Source of the DNA: Streptomyces carminius
GTDB taxonomy: Bacteria; Actinomycetota; Actinomycetes; Streptomycetales; Streptomycetaceae
Assembly: GCF_002794255.1 (NCBI RefSeq)
Contig: NZ_PGGW01000039.1
Location: 186,001-250,000, forward strand
Length of the DNA stretch: 64,000 nt
Direction of reading: 5' to 3'
A program made the translations under genes and the position numbers. Below the pieces are notes generated by a model. That model saw nothing but the letters and a program-made list of their open reading frames with translations. It was not told the DNA's origin and searched no databases. This document shows, piece after piece, positions 19,131-26,573 of the stretch; within the stretch, counting starts at the first letter, position 1, and each line of letters begins with the position of its first letter.

Positions 19131-19649
19131 ATGAGCAGCGCGCAGCAGGGGAACCCCACCGCCAGTCCGCCCGGCCCGGCCGGGCGCCTCACCCACGTCG
19201 ACGAGACGGGGGCCGCCCGGATGGTCGACGTCTCGGCCAAGGACGTCACCACCCGCACCGCCCGCGCCACCGGCCGGGTGCTCGTCGCGCCGCGTGTGGT
19301 GGAGCTGCTGCGCGGCGCGGGCGTACCGAAGGGCGACGCGCTGGCCACCGCCCGGATCGCCGGGATCATGGGCGCCAAGCGCACCCCCGACCTCGTCCCT
19401 CTGTGCCACCCGCTGGCGCTCTCCGGGGTCAAGGTGGACCTGGTGGTGGCGGACGACGCGGTGGAGATCACGGCGACGGTGCGCACCACCGACCGCACGG
19501 GCGTGGAGATGGAGGCGCTGACGGCCGTGTCGGTGGCGGCCCTCACCGTCGTGGACATGGTCAAGGCGGTGGACAAGGGCGCCGTCATCACGGACGTGCG
19601 GGTGGAGGAGAAGACCGGGGGCGCCTCCGGGGACTGGAGCCGGTCGTGA
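19131..19649 (+). CDS. moaC: cyclic pyranopterin monophosphate synthase
   Basis: A 172-aa enzyme that converts the MoaA product to cyclic pyranopterin monophosphate in molybdenum cofactor synthesis. Conserved blocks: [21 protein letters not shown] (N-terminal), [19 protein letters not shown] with the catalytic region, [19 protein letters not shown] and [17 protein letters not shown]. The first 18 residues are unconserved. AGGAG is 4 nt before ATG 19131 (a GTG at 19128 is also in frame). Its stop overlaps the mog start by 4 nt (GTGA). Confidence 0.95.
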   Translation: MSSAQQGNPTASPPGPAGRLTHVDETGAARMVDVSAKDVTTRTARATGRVLVAPRVVELLRGAGVPKGDALATARIAGIMGAKRTPDLVPLCHPLALSGVKVDLVVADDAVEITATVRTTDRTGVEMEALTAVSVAALTVVDMVKAVDKGAVITDVRVEEKTGGASGDWSRS

Positions 19650-20158
19650 ACCCGGGCTCCCCGGCCCCCGTCCGCCGCGCCCTGGCCGTCACCGTCTCCA
19701 ACCGCGCCGCCGCGGGCGTCTACGCCGACACCACCGGGCCGCTGCTGGCCGAGGCCCTGGCGGGACTGGGCTTCGCCACCGACGGGCCGCGCGTCGTCCC
19801 GGACGGCGAGCCGGTGGCCGGGGTGCTGCGCGAGGCGGTCGCCGGCGGCTACGACGTGGTGCTCACCACCGGCGGCACCGGTATCTCCCCGACCGACCGC
19901 ACCCCGGAGATGACCCGCTCCGTACTGGACCACGAGATCCCCGGCATCCCCGAGGCGATCCGCGCGGCCGGACTCGCCAAGGTCCCCACCGCCGCGCTGT
20001 CGCGCGGCACCGCGGGCGTCGCGGGCACCACACTGATCGTCAACCTCCCCGGCTCCGCCGGCGGTGTGCGCGACGGGCTGGCCGTCCTGGAGAAGCTGCT
20101 GGTGCACGCCGTGGACCAGCTCCACGGCGGGGACCACCCCAGGAAGGACCAGAGCTGA
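19646..20158 (+). CDS. mog: molybdopterin adenylyltransferase (MogA/MoaB family)
   Basis: A 170-aa protein that adenylylates molybdopterin before molybdate insertion. [39 protein letters not shown] and [22 protein letters not shown] are the MoaB/Mog signature blocks. GTG start overlaps the moaC stop, and its own stop overlaps the next gene's CTG start. Acts just before Glp/MoeA in the pathway. Confidence 0.93.
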   Translation: MNPGSPAPVRRALAVTVSNRAAAGVYADTTGPLLAEALAGLGFATDGPRVVPDGEPVAGVLREAVAGGYDVVLTTGGTGISPTDRTPEMTRSVLDHEIPGIPEAIRAAGLAKVPTAALSRGTAGVAGTTLIVNLPGSAGGVRDGLAVLEKLLVHAVDQLHGGDHPRKDQS

Positions 20159-20781
20159 ACGCGTTCTGGCCGGTCGAGCTGGCGGACGGGGATGTCGCCC
20201 TCCGCCCCATAAGGCTGCGCGACCACCGCGCCTGGCGCGAGGTCAACCACCGGAACCGTGAGTGGCTGCGCCCCTGGGAGGCCACCGTCCCGCCCGCCCT
20301 GCCCGGCCGGCTGCCGCCGCGTCGCCCGACGTACCGGCAGATGGTGCGCCATCTGCGGGCGGAGGCGCAGGCGGGCCGGATGCTGCCGTTCGTCGTCGAC
20401 CACCAGGGGCGGCTGGCCGGCCAGCTGACGGTCGCCGGGATCACCTGGGGGTCGATGTGCTCGGGCCATATCGGCTACTGGGTCGATCACGAGGTGGCCG
20501 GGCGCGGGGTGATGCCGACGGCCGTCGCGCTCGCCGTGGACCACTGTTTCCGCACGGTCGGACTGCACCGGATCGAGGTCTGCATCCGTCCCGAGAACGG
20601 ACCGAGCCGCCGGGTGGTGGAGAAACTCGGATTCCGGGAGGAGGGGCTCCGGCCGCGTTATCTGCACATCGACGGCGCCTGGCGGGACCATCTGGTGTAC
20701 GCGCTGACGACGGAGGACGTCCCCGAGGGGCTGCTGGACCGCTGGCACCGGAGGTCCAGACCAGGTGCGCCACGAAAATAA
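20155..20781 (+). CDS. RimJ/RimL-like GNAT acetyltransferase with a CTG start
   Basis: A 208-aa acetyltransferase similar to ribosomal-protein N-alpha acetyltransferases. The domain begins at VALRPIRLRDHRAWREVN (about residue 13), so the first in-frame ATG (20341) would delete a third of the fold. The only upstream candidate is CTG 20155: it overlaps the mog stop as CTGA and has AGGAAGGA 6 nt upstream. Acetyl-CoA loop: GRGVMPTAVALAVDHCF; C-terminal RPENGPSRRVVEKLGFREEG. The substrate is unknown; part of the moaC-mog transcription unit. Confidence 0.82.
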   Translation: MNAFWPVELADGDVALRPIRLRDHRAWREVNHRNREWLRPWEATVPPALPGRLPPRRPTYRQMVRHLRAEAQAGRMLPFVVDHQGRLAGQLTVAGITWGSMCSGHIGYWVDHEVAGRGVMPTAVALAVDHCFRTVGLHRIEVCIRPENGPSRRVVEKLGFREEGLRPRYLHIDGAWRDHLVYALTTEDVPEGLLDRWHRRSRPGAPRK

Positions 20782-20952
20782 AATAAATGTTCGATTTTCC
20801 TGTCCGGCGGCGACCCGCTGATTACTCGTCGTACATAATTGCGGAAAAGTGATCCGACAAACGCAAAAAACGGTAGGGATATCAGCCAGATCGTGCGACA
20901 CACCGCGCCAATTGGCCTATCGCTCCCGGGAAATCCCTCTACCGTGTGGGGG
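20782..20952 (+). promoter_or_regulatory. AT-rich promoter region of glpR/sepX
   Basis: This 171-bp stretch is far richer in A and T than its surroundings (AAAATAAAATAAATG at its left edge) and ends with TACCGT (20940-20945) seven nt before the GTG start of the next gene. It probably contains the promoter and binding sites for developmental regulators; I could not name a specific operator. Confidence 0.6.
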
Positions 20953-22122
20953 GTGAGCAGCAGCGGCCTCATCTACGCAGTCATCGTCGGGGCCTGGGCC
21001 GCCTACCTCGTGCCGATGTGGCTCCGTCGGCAGGACGAGCTCAACGAAGCCCGTCCGACGGAGCGCTTCGGCACCGCCATCCGGCTGCTCTCCGGCCGAG
21101 CGGCCATGGAGCGCCGCTGCGCCAGGGAGCTGGAGGCGGCCGGGCGCGAGGAGGGCGACCTCGCGGTCAGCGGGGCGGTCACCGACGACGACGCCACGAG
21201 CCTGCCCGCCGACGGTGTGGCGGGTGTGGACGTGCGTGCCCTCGCCGACCCCGTGACCGAGCACCACGAGATCCTCTCCCGCACGGCGATCACCCGCGCC
21301 GAGGCCCCCACCCAGGTGCGCCCGCACCCGGAGCGTGCCGGAGGTACCGGCCGCGGTGACCGCGACGACCGCGCCGACGACTCCGGCCGCCGGAAGCGGG
21401 CCAGGCTGCTGGCCCGCCGCCGCCGCACCACCATGGGGCTCTTCCTCGCCTTCACGCTCGGCGCGGTCGTCGCGGCGGTCGGCGGGGTCGCCTTCCTGTG
21501 GGCCCCGGCGATCCCGGCCGGGCTGCTGAGCGCGTACATCGCCCATCTGCGCGCCCAGGAGCGCCGCCGCTTCGTCGTCGTCATGGACCGCCGCCGTGCC
21601 GAGGCCGCCGCCCGCCGGCTGCGCGAGAACCGCGCCGCCGCGCCGCCGGCCGCTCCGAAGTCGCAGCCGAAGTCCGGGGCCGGGGCCGGGGCCGAGGCCG
21701 CGCCCGCGCCCGCGCCCGTTCCCGACACCGACCCGAGGGCCGCCGCCGAGCGGCGGGCCCTGGTGGAGCAGACGGACCACGCCGAGTGGGTCGACTCCCA
21801 GCGGCGCGAGCGCGCCCCCGGCTCGGCGGACGGCGGCTGGGAGCCCACCCCCGTACCGCTGCCCACCTACGTCAACGCCCCGGTCGCCCCGCGCACCGCC
21901 GGCGGCGTGGACCTGGACGCCCCGGACGCCTGGAGCTCGGCCCGTTCCGCCACGGCCCCGACGCCGGCCCCGGCTCAGACTCCGACCTCCGCCCAGGCGC
22001 CCGCCGCGCCGTCCGGCCGGTCCGACCGGAGCCGGTCCGACCGCTCCTCCTCCCGGCGCAGCCAGACCCCGCTGTTCGACCAGTACGCCGACGAGGACCG
22101 CCCGCGCGCCGCCAACGAGTGA
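20953..22122 (+). CDS. sepX: GlpR/SepX membrane protein of the divisome
   Basis: A 389-aa membrane protein. An N-terminal membrane segment (SGLIYAVIVGAWAAYLVPMW, about 4-23) is followed by the conserved RRQDELNEARPTERFGTAIRL, an acidic cytoplasmic stretch, two closely spaced hydrophobic segments (TMGLFLAFTLGAVVAAVGGV and AFLWAPAIPAGLLSAYI, about 157-195), a basic ERRRFVVVMDRRRAEAAARR helix and a long Ala/Pro-rich disordered tail ending LFDQYADEDRPRAANE. I recall this as SepX of Streptomyces, orthologous to GlpR, the receptor of the gephyrin-like protein Glp in Corynebacterium. Linkage to glp supports the call. Leaderless GTG start. Confidence 0.85.
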   Translation: MSSSGLIYAVIVGAWAAYLVPMWLRRQDELNEARPTERFGTAIRLLSGRAAMERRCARELEAAGREEGDLAVSGAVTDDDATSLPADGVAGVDVRALADPVTEHHEILSRTAITRAEAPTQVRPHPERAGGTGRGDRDDRADDSGRRKRARLLARRRRTTMGLFLAFTLGAVVAAVGGVAFLWAPAIPAGLLSAYIAHLRAQERRRFVVVMDRRRAEAAARRLRENRAAAPPAAPKSQPKSGAGAGAEAAPAPAPVPDTDPRAAAERRALVEQTDHAEWVDSQRRERAPGSADGGWEPTPVPLPTYVNAPVAPRTAGGVDLDAPDAWSSARSATAPTPAPAQTPTSAQAPAAPSGRSDRSRSDRSSSRRSQTPLFDQYADEDRPRAANE

Positions 22123-22224
22123 CCCGCCCGCCCAACCCCTCTCCGGCGCCGGTCCGGGGCATGACCAGCGCGGAACGGATTTCCGCGCACGGCGGTGAGG
22201 ATGCTAGGGTTTCACCCGTTGCAG

Positions 22225-22298
22225 GGGCCTGTAGCGCAGTCCGGTAGCGCACCTCGTTCGCATCGAGGGGGTCAGGGGTTCAAATCCCCTCAGGTCCA
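22225..22298 (+). tRNA. tRNA-Ala (anticodon CGC)
   Basis: GGGCCTG pairs with CAGGTCC, the anticodon stem CCTCG/CGAGG encloses TTCGCAT (anticodon CGC, GCG codons), and the T arm has GGTTCAAATCC. CCA is not encoded. A TAGGGT box lies about 20 bp upstream, and CTGCTC/GAGCAG (22309-22334) may terminate it. The accessory genes that follow make it a candidate integration site, but no duplicated 3' end was found. Confidence 0.95.
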
Positions 22299-22413
22299 CA
22301 ACATCCGGCTGCTCTCGCGTTCGCTTGGGAGCAGTTGACGAGATCCCGTCGGTCTTCATGGCCGGTCGGGGTCTTCGTCGTTTCTGCCGTTCACGCTCTG
22401 GGCGGCGTGCCGG

Positions 22414-22893
22414 TCATGCGACATCCCGCGGGTTCGTTGCCGGGCCGTAGTCCTCGGCGTGATCCCTGGTCAGTGCGGCCAGCAGCTCGGGGTCGGAGTG
22501 CACCTCGGCGGTGTGCTGCCAGGTGATGAGCAACTGGGCGACGGACGCGCTGTTCCCGAGCGAGTCGGCGGCGCGCATGGTGTCGACCAGCTCGACGGTG
22601 AAGGCGTGGAGATCGGGCTCGGGCAGGAAACGAACCCAGGGGAAGACGTCCGGCAGTATGCCGAGGAGCAGTTCCATGCCGCCGGGCTCCCGGCGGGCCA
22701 GCGAGGCCAGCATCCGGGTGGCTGCCGACACCACGGTCTGATCCTGCTCGGCCCGCGCCGCGGTGGTGAGGACCAGATCCTCGCCGTCTCTGCGATGCAG
22801 GAGCAGCCTCGGCGATTCCTTGAGTCGGGCAAGCGTCTGCTTGTTCCTGTTCACCAGCTCGGAGAAGTTCACGGCTGCGTTCTCGGTACTCAT
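22414..22893 (-). CDS. Phd/YefM-like antitoxin-type protein without visible toxin
   Basis: A 159-aa protein. Residues 1-60 (VNFSELVNRNKQTLARLKES then LLLHRRDGEDLVLTT) have the Phd/YefM antitoxin fold pattern: a short basic DNA-binding start, a helix and a beta hairpin. Residues 60-150 form a helical domain (MELLLGILPDVFPWVRFLPE, RAADSLGNSASVAQLLITW) not found in classical Phd. I recall similar Streptomyces proteins annotated as prevent-host-death family. No RelE, Doc or PIN toxin is encoded next to it. The start codon directly abuts two tandem 11-bp repeats, which fits autoregulation. Confidence 0.7.
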   Translation of the reverse strand: MSTENAAVNFSELVNRNKQTLARLKESPRLLLHRRDGEDLVLTTAARAEQDQTVVSAATRMLASLARREPGGMELLLGILPDVFPWVRFLPEPDLHAFTVELVDTMRAADSLGNSASVAQLLITWQHTAEVHSDPELLAALTRDHAEDYGPATNPRDVA

Positions 22894-22894
22894 G

Positions 22895-22916
22895 ACTTTG
22901 AAACTACTTTGAAACT
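22895..22916 (-). promoter_or_regulatory. two tandem 11-bp operator-like repeats before the Phd-like gene
   Basis: ACTTTGAAACT occurs twice head to tail (22895-22905, 22906-22916) one nt upstream of the ATG. An 11-bp period places both copies on one face of the helix. TTTGAAA is itself near-palindromic. Phd-type antitoxins usually bind such repeats to repress their own promoter. Confidence 0.65.
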
Positions 22917-23015
22917 TGCCCTGGTGCCCTCACCCGAAAGAGGAGCGCGGAGCGGTGGACCTGTCGCGCACACCCCGCCGCGGCCGATCGCCGGTGATCG
23001 GGTCCGTTCCGTCCG

Positions 23016-23615
23016 TCAGTGGAACTGGAGATCAGCGGGAGGGGCCTCGACGTGTTTCGTTGCCCGGGGACGGCTGACGGGCCGTCCGGCGTGGGTGGTG
23101 TCGCCGGGTCGGCCGTCCCAGCCGTGCAGGGAGAGCCCGGTGCCGTTGTCGTTGAGGTAGGCGCGGAGAGCGCGGGCGTTGGAGGGCACGAGGTTGCCGG
23201 GCAGGGCGGCCGTATCGAACCAGCGAATCTGGGCGTGTTTCTCGGGCTCCCGGTTGTCCGGCTCGCCGGCCCACTCGTGGGCGGCGAAGACGACGGTGAG
23301 GAAGCCGTTGGGTGCGGTGGGCCGCGGGGAGCCGTGGACCAGGTGGACGGCGTGCAGGGAATCGGGTTCGACGGTCAGGCCGGTCTCCTCGCGCAGCTCG
23401 CGTACGGCGGTCCCGGTGACGGGCTCGTCCGGTTCGCTCTTGCCGGTGGGGAGGTCCCACAGGCCCGGGGCGAACGCGGACCGGGGGCCGCGCTGGAGCA
23501 GGACGATCCGGTCAGTGGCCCTGTCGTGGACGATGACAGCCGCGACCAGCAGGGTCGTCGATTCGAGCGTGGGCCTGAGCGCCTCGGACCGGGCACCGTT
23601 TTGGGACTGGGGCAC
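23016..23615 (-). CDS. Nudix hydrolase
   Basis: A 199-aa pyrophosphohydrolase. The Nudix box is complete: GKSEPDEPVTGTAVRELREE continuing TGL (about residues 66-88), with the REXXEE glutamates needed for Mg2+. The preceding LLVAAVIVHD and WDLPTG segments fit the fold; a roughly 40-residue tail is unconserved. GTG 23615 is chosen because AAAGGA lies 5-6 nt upstream; the open frame beyond it is low-complexity Arg/Thr. Substrate (NTP, sugar nucleotide or other X-linked diphosphate) is unknown. Confidence 0.85.
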   Translation of the reverse strand: MPQSQNGARSEALRPTLESTTLLVAAVIVHDRATDRIVLLQRGPRSAFAPGLWDLPTGKSEPDEPVTGTAVRELREETGLTVEPDSLHAVHLVHGSPRPTAPNGFLTVVFAAHEWAGEPDNREPEKHAQIRWFDTAALPGNLVPSNARALRAYLNDNGTGLSLHGWDGRPGDTTHAGRPVSRPRATKHVEAPPADLQFH

Positions 23616-24244
23616 GAGGGTCCTTTCGGCGGTGGGCCAGGTGTTCTGGGTGCGGGTGCGGGTGCGGTGCCGACTGGGGCGGGGCCGGTCCGGGGCGGTC
23701 GGTCTGGACGGCATTATTTACGGCCGTTGCCGCGTCACGCTTTGTCGCCCTCTCATTGGCCGCAAATAACTCCCCTTGCCTTCGGCATGGGGGACCCCAG
23801 GTGTCCAGACCAACCGCCCCTCCCCGTCCCCTTCCGCCGTCGCCCGTCTGCGCCCCGTGTCCGGCAGCCGGTTCGGGTAGAACCGCAAACGTCTCCCTGA
23901 CCGCTCGCGCCAGGGTCCCACTGGATACCGATCCGCACCGGGCGGAGCAGCGCAGCCACTCGTTTCCGGGGGCGGTCGGCTCAGGTTGAACGCGCTCACT
24001 CGCGTGGGGCCGTGCCCGTGAATCTGCTGCGGGTGGGCAGGTCGTCCGCGTGCGCGGGGGAGCAGGCGCGGGGTTGCCGTAGGCGCAGAGGTGGTGCACT
24101 CGGCACCGCCCCACCTCGCACTCCGACCCGTGCTGACCCCGGTGGCGGGTCGGGATGCGGTGGGAGGCGTCCCCGGTCAGGCGCACGTCTACTGGAACGG
24201 CGACGAGCCCGCCCTGCGGGGAGAGCACCGCGTCGTCTGATGCC
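23616..24244. other. 629-bp gap with no supportable gene
   Basis: Open frames exist on both strands, but none has a convincing ribosome site, GC3 pattern or recognisable domain. The composition is less GC-biased than flanking genes. It contains a terminator-like hairpin (about 23772-23793, CCCCTTGCC paired with GGCATGGGG around a TTC loop) of a type that recurs in Streptomyces intergenic DNA. A decayed gene cannot be excluded. Confidence 0.5.
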
Positions 24245-24505
24245 TCAGTCTTGTTCGCTCTCGCTGCCCGCCGTCGGCTGCTCGGCCACGAACGAGCCAA
24301 GCCCCGGCACTGTGTACGTCGCACCTTCATCCCGTAGTCGGGAGAGAACCTTCTGTGCCGTGGCCTGCGCGATTCCGAACTCGGACTGCAACTGGATCAC
24401 GGACGGTACGCGACTGCGTGGCGGATAGGTGCCATCGGTGATCCGGGCTCGGATCACATCGGCCACCTGCTTCCATCGCGGCACGTCAGACGCGTAGTCG
24501 ATCAC
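24245..24505 (-). CDS. minimal GntR-family regulator (DNA-binding domain only)
   Basis: An 86-aa protein that is essentially a single winged helix: RWKQVADVIRARITDGTYPP, SRVPSVIQLQSEFGIAQATA with the recognition helix, then KVLSRLRDEGATYTVPGLGSFV forming the wing. It has no effector-binding domain, like small GntR repressors found in actinobacterial integrative elements and beside small gene clusters. Divergent from a three-gene operon; a perfect 14-bp palindrome lies between them, the likely operator. Confidence 0.85.
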   Translation of the reverse strand: MIDYASDVPRWKQVADVIRARITDGTYPPRSRVPSVIQLQSEFGIAQATAQKVLSRLRDEGATYTVPGLGSFVAEQPTAGSESEQD

Positions 24506-24552
24506 TGGGTCACGGTAAGCACGGTGTGGTTATCGCTGCGAGACATGCTCTG

Positions 24553-24575
24553 CCTAGCATGCTAGGTATGCTAGG
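24553..24575. promoter_or_regulatory. CCTAGCATGCTAGG palindrome plus extra half-site
   Basis: CCTAGCATGCTAGG (24553-24566) is a perfect palindrome and ATGCTAGG is repeated at 24568-24575. The sites lie 48 bp upstream of the GntR start and about 77 bp upstream of the first gene on the other strand, so a bound dimer could cover both promoters. Assignment to the adjacent GntR protein is inference. Confidence 0.65.
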
Positions 24576-24652
24576 TGTACGCTCACCATATGAAGGACCC
24601 CCGCGACCGCTGGAACGGTCCGGGGGCGTGGCCACCAACTTCCAAGGAGTTG

Positions 24653-25018
24653 ATGACAGTGGGGAACCCTACAGGGGGTGCCCTGGGCCGGGCGTGCAGC
24701 CTTGCCCTTCTGCGGCTTCTGGTCCGGATGTTCCCGCCCTCCGGGCGGCACCGGAGGGCGGCGGCACCGCCGTCCGGGTGCCCGACGGCTGCCGGCCGTA
24801 CGTCCGCGGCCGGGCGCGTGCCCGTTCGGTGCTCGCCGTACAGCCGGGAGCAGGGCGGAGCGTTGACGGGGGAGGAGTCGGCGCTGGTGCGGCCGTACTG
24901 GGCGGCGTACGAGCGGGCCGTGCGGCAGCGCAGGCGGCGGGTGCTGTGGCTGGCGACGGTGGGGCTGGATGTGGATACCCGGAACATTCACCTGCGCACG
25001 GCCGGGGGAGCGCGGTGA
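24653..25018 (+). CDS. unknown small basic protein, first gene of a three-gene operon
   Basis: A roughly 121-aa protein (ATG 24653; GTG 24659 is equally placed behind AAGGAG). It has a hydrophobic-basic segment LALLRLLVRMFPPSGRHRR, a Pro/Arg-rich linker and a better-ordered C-terminal half: LTGEESALVRPYWAAYERAV and RQRRRRVLWLATVGLDVDT. The LVRPY...AYE pattern resembles small hypothetical Streptomyces proteins I have seen, but no function is known to me. A GC-rich hairpin (about 24597-24628) lies just upstream and might attenuate the operon. Its stop overlaps the next start by 4 nt. Confidence 0.6.
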   Translation: MTVGNPTGGALGRACSLALLRLLVRMFPPSGRHRRAAAPPSGCPTAAGRTSAAGRVPVRCSPYSREQGGALTGEESALVRPYWAAYERAVRQRRRRVLWLATVGLDVDTRNIHLRTAGGAR

Positions 25019-25500
25019 GCGGGGCGGAGGAGTACCGGTCGGCGCCGTGCGCGATCGGGCGGCACGGCGAGTGCGGGGACTTCCCGGCGCGGGAGAGCGG
25101 GGTGCCGGGGCTGCGGCACCTGGTGTGCGGGTGCGGCTGCCACCCGGCGGACGAGGGACGGGTGACCGCCCCGGCCGGGGAGGCCGCTGAGGGTGTGGGG
25201 GAGCGGTGGTACCGGCTGTGCTGGACGCTGCGGCCGGAGGCGCCGCGGGCGGTGGCCGGGGTGGAGTACGGGGTGCTGGTCGGGCGGGACGTTCCGGCGA
25301 TACTGCGCGGGATGCGCGGCTGTCTGCCGCCACCGGCCTACCACGATCCGGTGCATGTGCGGGTGCTGGCGGACACCCCGGGCGGCTGGTCGTACGAGAG
25401 CCGCGCGGTGTCGGCGCACACCCACCGCATCGCCGGGCCGGAGGAGTGGGCGGCGCTGTTCGCCTGCCCCGGGCGGGAGCGGGCGGGGGACGGGACATGA
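25015..25500 (+). CDS. unknown Cys/His-rich protein, second gene of the operon
   Basis: A 161-aa protein. The N-terminal third has a probable zinc site: SAPCAIGRHGECGDF, then LRHLVCGCGCHP with four closely spaced Cys and a His. The C-terminal part (RWYRLCWTLRPEAPRAV, YGVLVGRDVPAILRGM, HVRVLADTPGGWSYESR, PEEWAALFAC) looks globular but matches no family I recognise. GTG 25015 overlaps the previous stop (GTGA) and has GGGGGAG four nt upstream. Confidence 0.65.
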   Translation: MSGAEEYRSAPCAIGRHGECGDFPARESGVPGLRHLVCGCGCHPADEGRVTAPAGEAAEGVGERWYRLCWTLRPEAPRAVAGVEYGVLVGRDVPAILRGMRGCLPPPAYHDPVHVRVLADTPGGWSYESRAVSAHTHRIAGPEEWAALFACPGRERAGDGT

Positions 25501-25622
25501 TGTCGCACGTGCGGCGGCGCGGGCGGCTGGAGTCGGTCACCTGGACGGCCGTGCTGGTGGCCGCCTCGGCTGTGGCGATGATCCTGCTGTTGCAGGCCGC
25601 GCGGCGGGGCACGACCGGATAG
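25497..25622 (+). CDS. small single-span membrane protein, third gene of the operon
   Basis: A 41-aa peptide, MMSHVRRRGRLESVTWT followed by a membrane helix AVLVAASAVAMILLLQAA and a short basic tail RRGTTG. The ATG overlaps the preceding stop by 4 nt (ATGA), and a strong terminator follows, so it is very likely translated. Orientation by the positive-inside rule is unclear because both ends are basic. Confidence 0.65.
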   Translation: MMSHVRRRGRLESVTWTAVLVAASAVAMILLLQAARRGTTG

Positions 25623-25630
25623 CCGGAACC

Positions 25631-25662
25631 CCGGGCGGGGAAGGCCTCACCTCCCCGCCCGG
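25631..25662 (+). terminator. hairpin terminator of the three-gene operon
   Basis: CCGGGCGGGGA (25631-25641) and TCCCCGCCCGG (25652-25662) pair perfectly over a 10-nt loop, 9 bp after the third stop codon. Confidence 0.85.
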
Positions 25663-25721
25663 AGCCGTACGGCGGCCGGTGTCGGATACGGACGGACAGC
25701 ACCAGTCGATAGATTGAGGCC

Positions 25722-26570
25722 ATGTCACCCAGGGTCAGACGCATCACCGTCAGCGGCTACAAGGGGCAGACTCACGTACCGGCGGAAGGTGTGCCGGAGG
25801 AACGCGTCACGGCGCGGACTCTCCGGCGGATCAACGCCTTCCTGTCGGCGTTCGCACGCAACCAGGCCGCACACAGCGTCGATGTCCCCGGCGGATTCGC
25901 CGTGTATGACGACGCCTTCGCGCATTCCCGCGCGAACAACCAGATCGTCATCGACACGGTCGTCGACGCCGGCGTACTGCCCGCCGTCGCAGAGGAGGCA
26001 CTGGGGCATTTACCGCACCGTATGATCTCCGTCCTCGATGACGAGGTCGGAACGGCGTGTGCGGAAGCGCTGCTCCGGTCCGGGTACACCCACTCCACCC
26101 TCCTGGTGATGCAGCACGACGGACCGGTGACGCGGCACGGCCGTGACGCGGGGAAGGTGAGCCTCGACGCGATCCGGGCCCCGCTCGCCGAACAGTGGCG
26201 GAACTTCCTCCCGGACGTCGACGACGAGGTCATACGCCACCTCGTCGACCGGAGAGAGGTCCGCCACCGTGGCGCTGACGTCGTCCACTTCATCGGCGCG
26301 CACACCGAGGGAGGCGAGGTCGCATCGTGGGCCGACCTCTATCTGGACCGTGCGACGGGTATGGCTCAGATAGAGGACCTGGTCACTTCGGAGGTCCATC
26401 TCGGACGCGGTTACGCCGACGCGGTCCTGAACGCCGCCCTGCGTCTGGCCGTCGACGCGGACTGCGGCACGCGGTTTCTCATCGCCGATGCGGCGGACTG
26501 GCCTCGCCACTGGTACGAGCGCCGGGGTTTCTCGGTCGTAGGCCGCTCGCACTGCTTTGAACGCGGCTGA
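25722..26570 (+). CDS. GNAT-family acetyltransferase with N-terminal extension and a TTA codon
   Basis: A 282-aa protein. The C-terminal 110 residues form a GNAT domain: MAQIEDLVTSEVHLGRGYAD with the acetyl-CoA loop, then FLIADAADWPRHWYERRGF. The N-terminal 150 residues may be a second, degenerate GNAT fold (FAVYDDAFAHSRANNQIVID, STLLVMQHDGP). Codon 97 (26010-26012) is TTA, rare in this genome type, so translation may depend on bldA tRNA. Leaderless start: TAGATT six nt before the ATG. Tail-to-tail with the next gene, 3 bp apart. Confidence 0.8.
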   Translation: MSPRVRRITVSGYKGQTHVPAEGVPEERVTARTLRRINAFLSAFARNQAAHSVDVPGGFAVYDDAFAHSRANNQIVIDTVVDAGVLPAVAEEALGHLPHRMISVLDDEVGTACAEALLRSGYTHSTLLVMQHDGPVTRHGRDAGKVSLDAIRAPLAEQWRNFLPDVDDEVIRHLVDRREVRHRGADVVHFIGAHTEGGEVASWADLYLDRATGMAQIEDLVTSEVHLGRGYADAVLNAALRLAVDADCGTRFLIADAADWPRHWYERRGFSVVGRSHCFERG

Positions 26571-26573
26571 TCG

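Noticed and set aside
23512..24330. 272-codon minus-strand open frame between the GntR and Nudix genes
   Set aside because: Pro/Arg/Ala low complexity with no recognisable block; overlaps the Nudix gene in another frame.
24012..24428. plus-strand open frame overlapping the GntR gene
   Set aside because: No ribosome site or domain, Arg/Gly-rich, and antisense to a clear GntR HTH.
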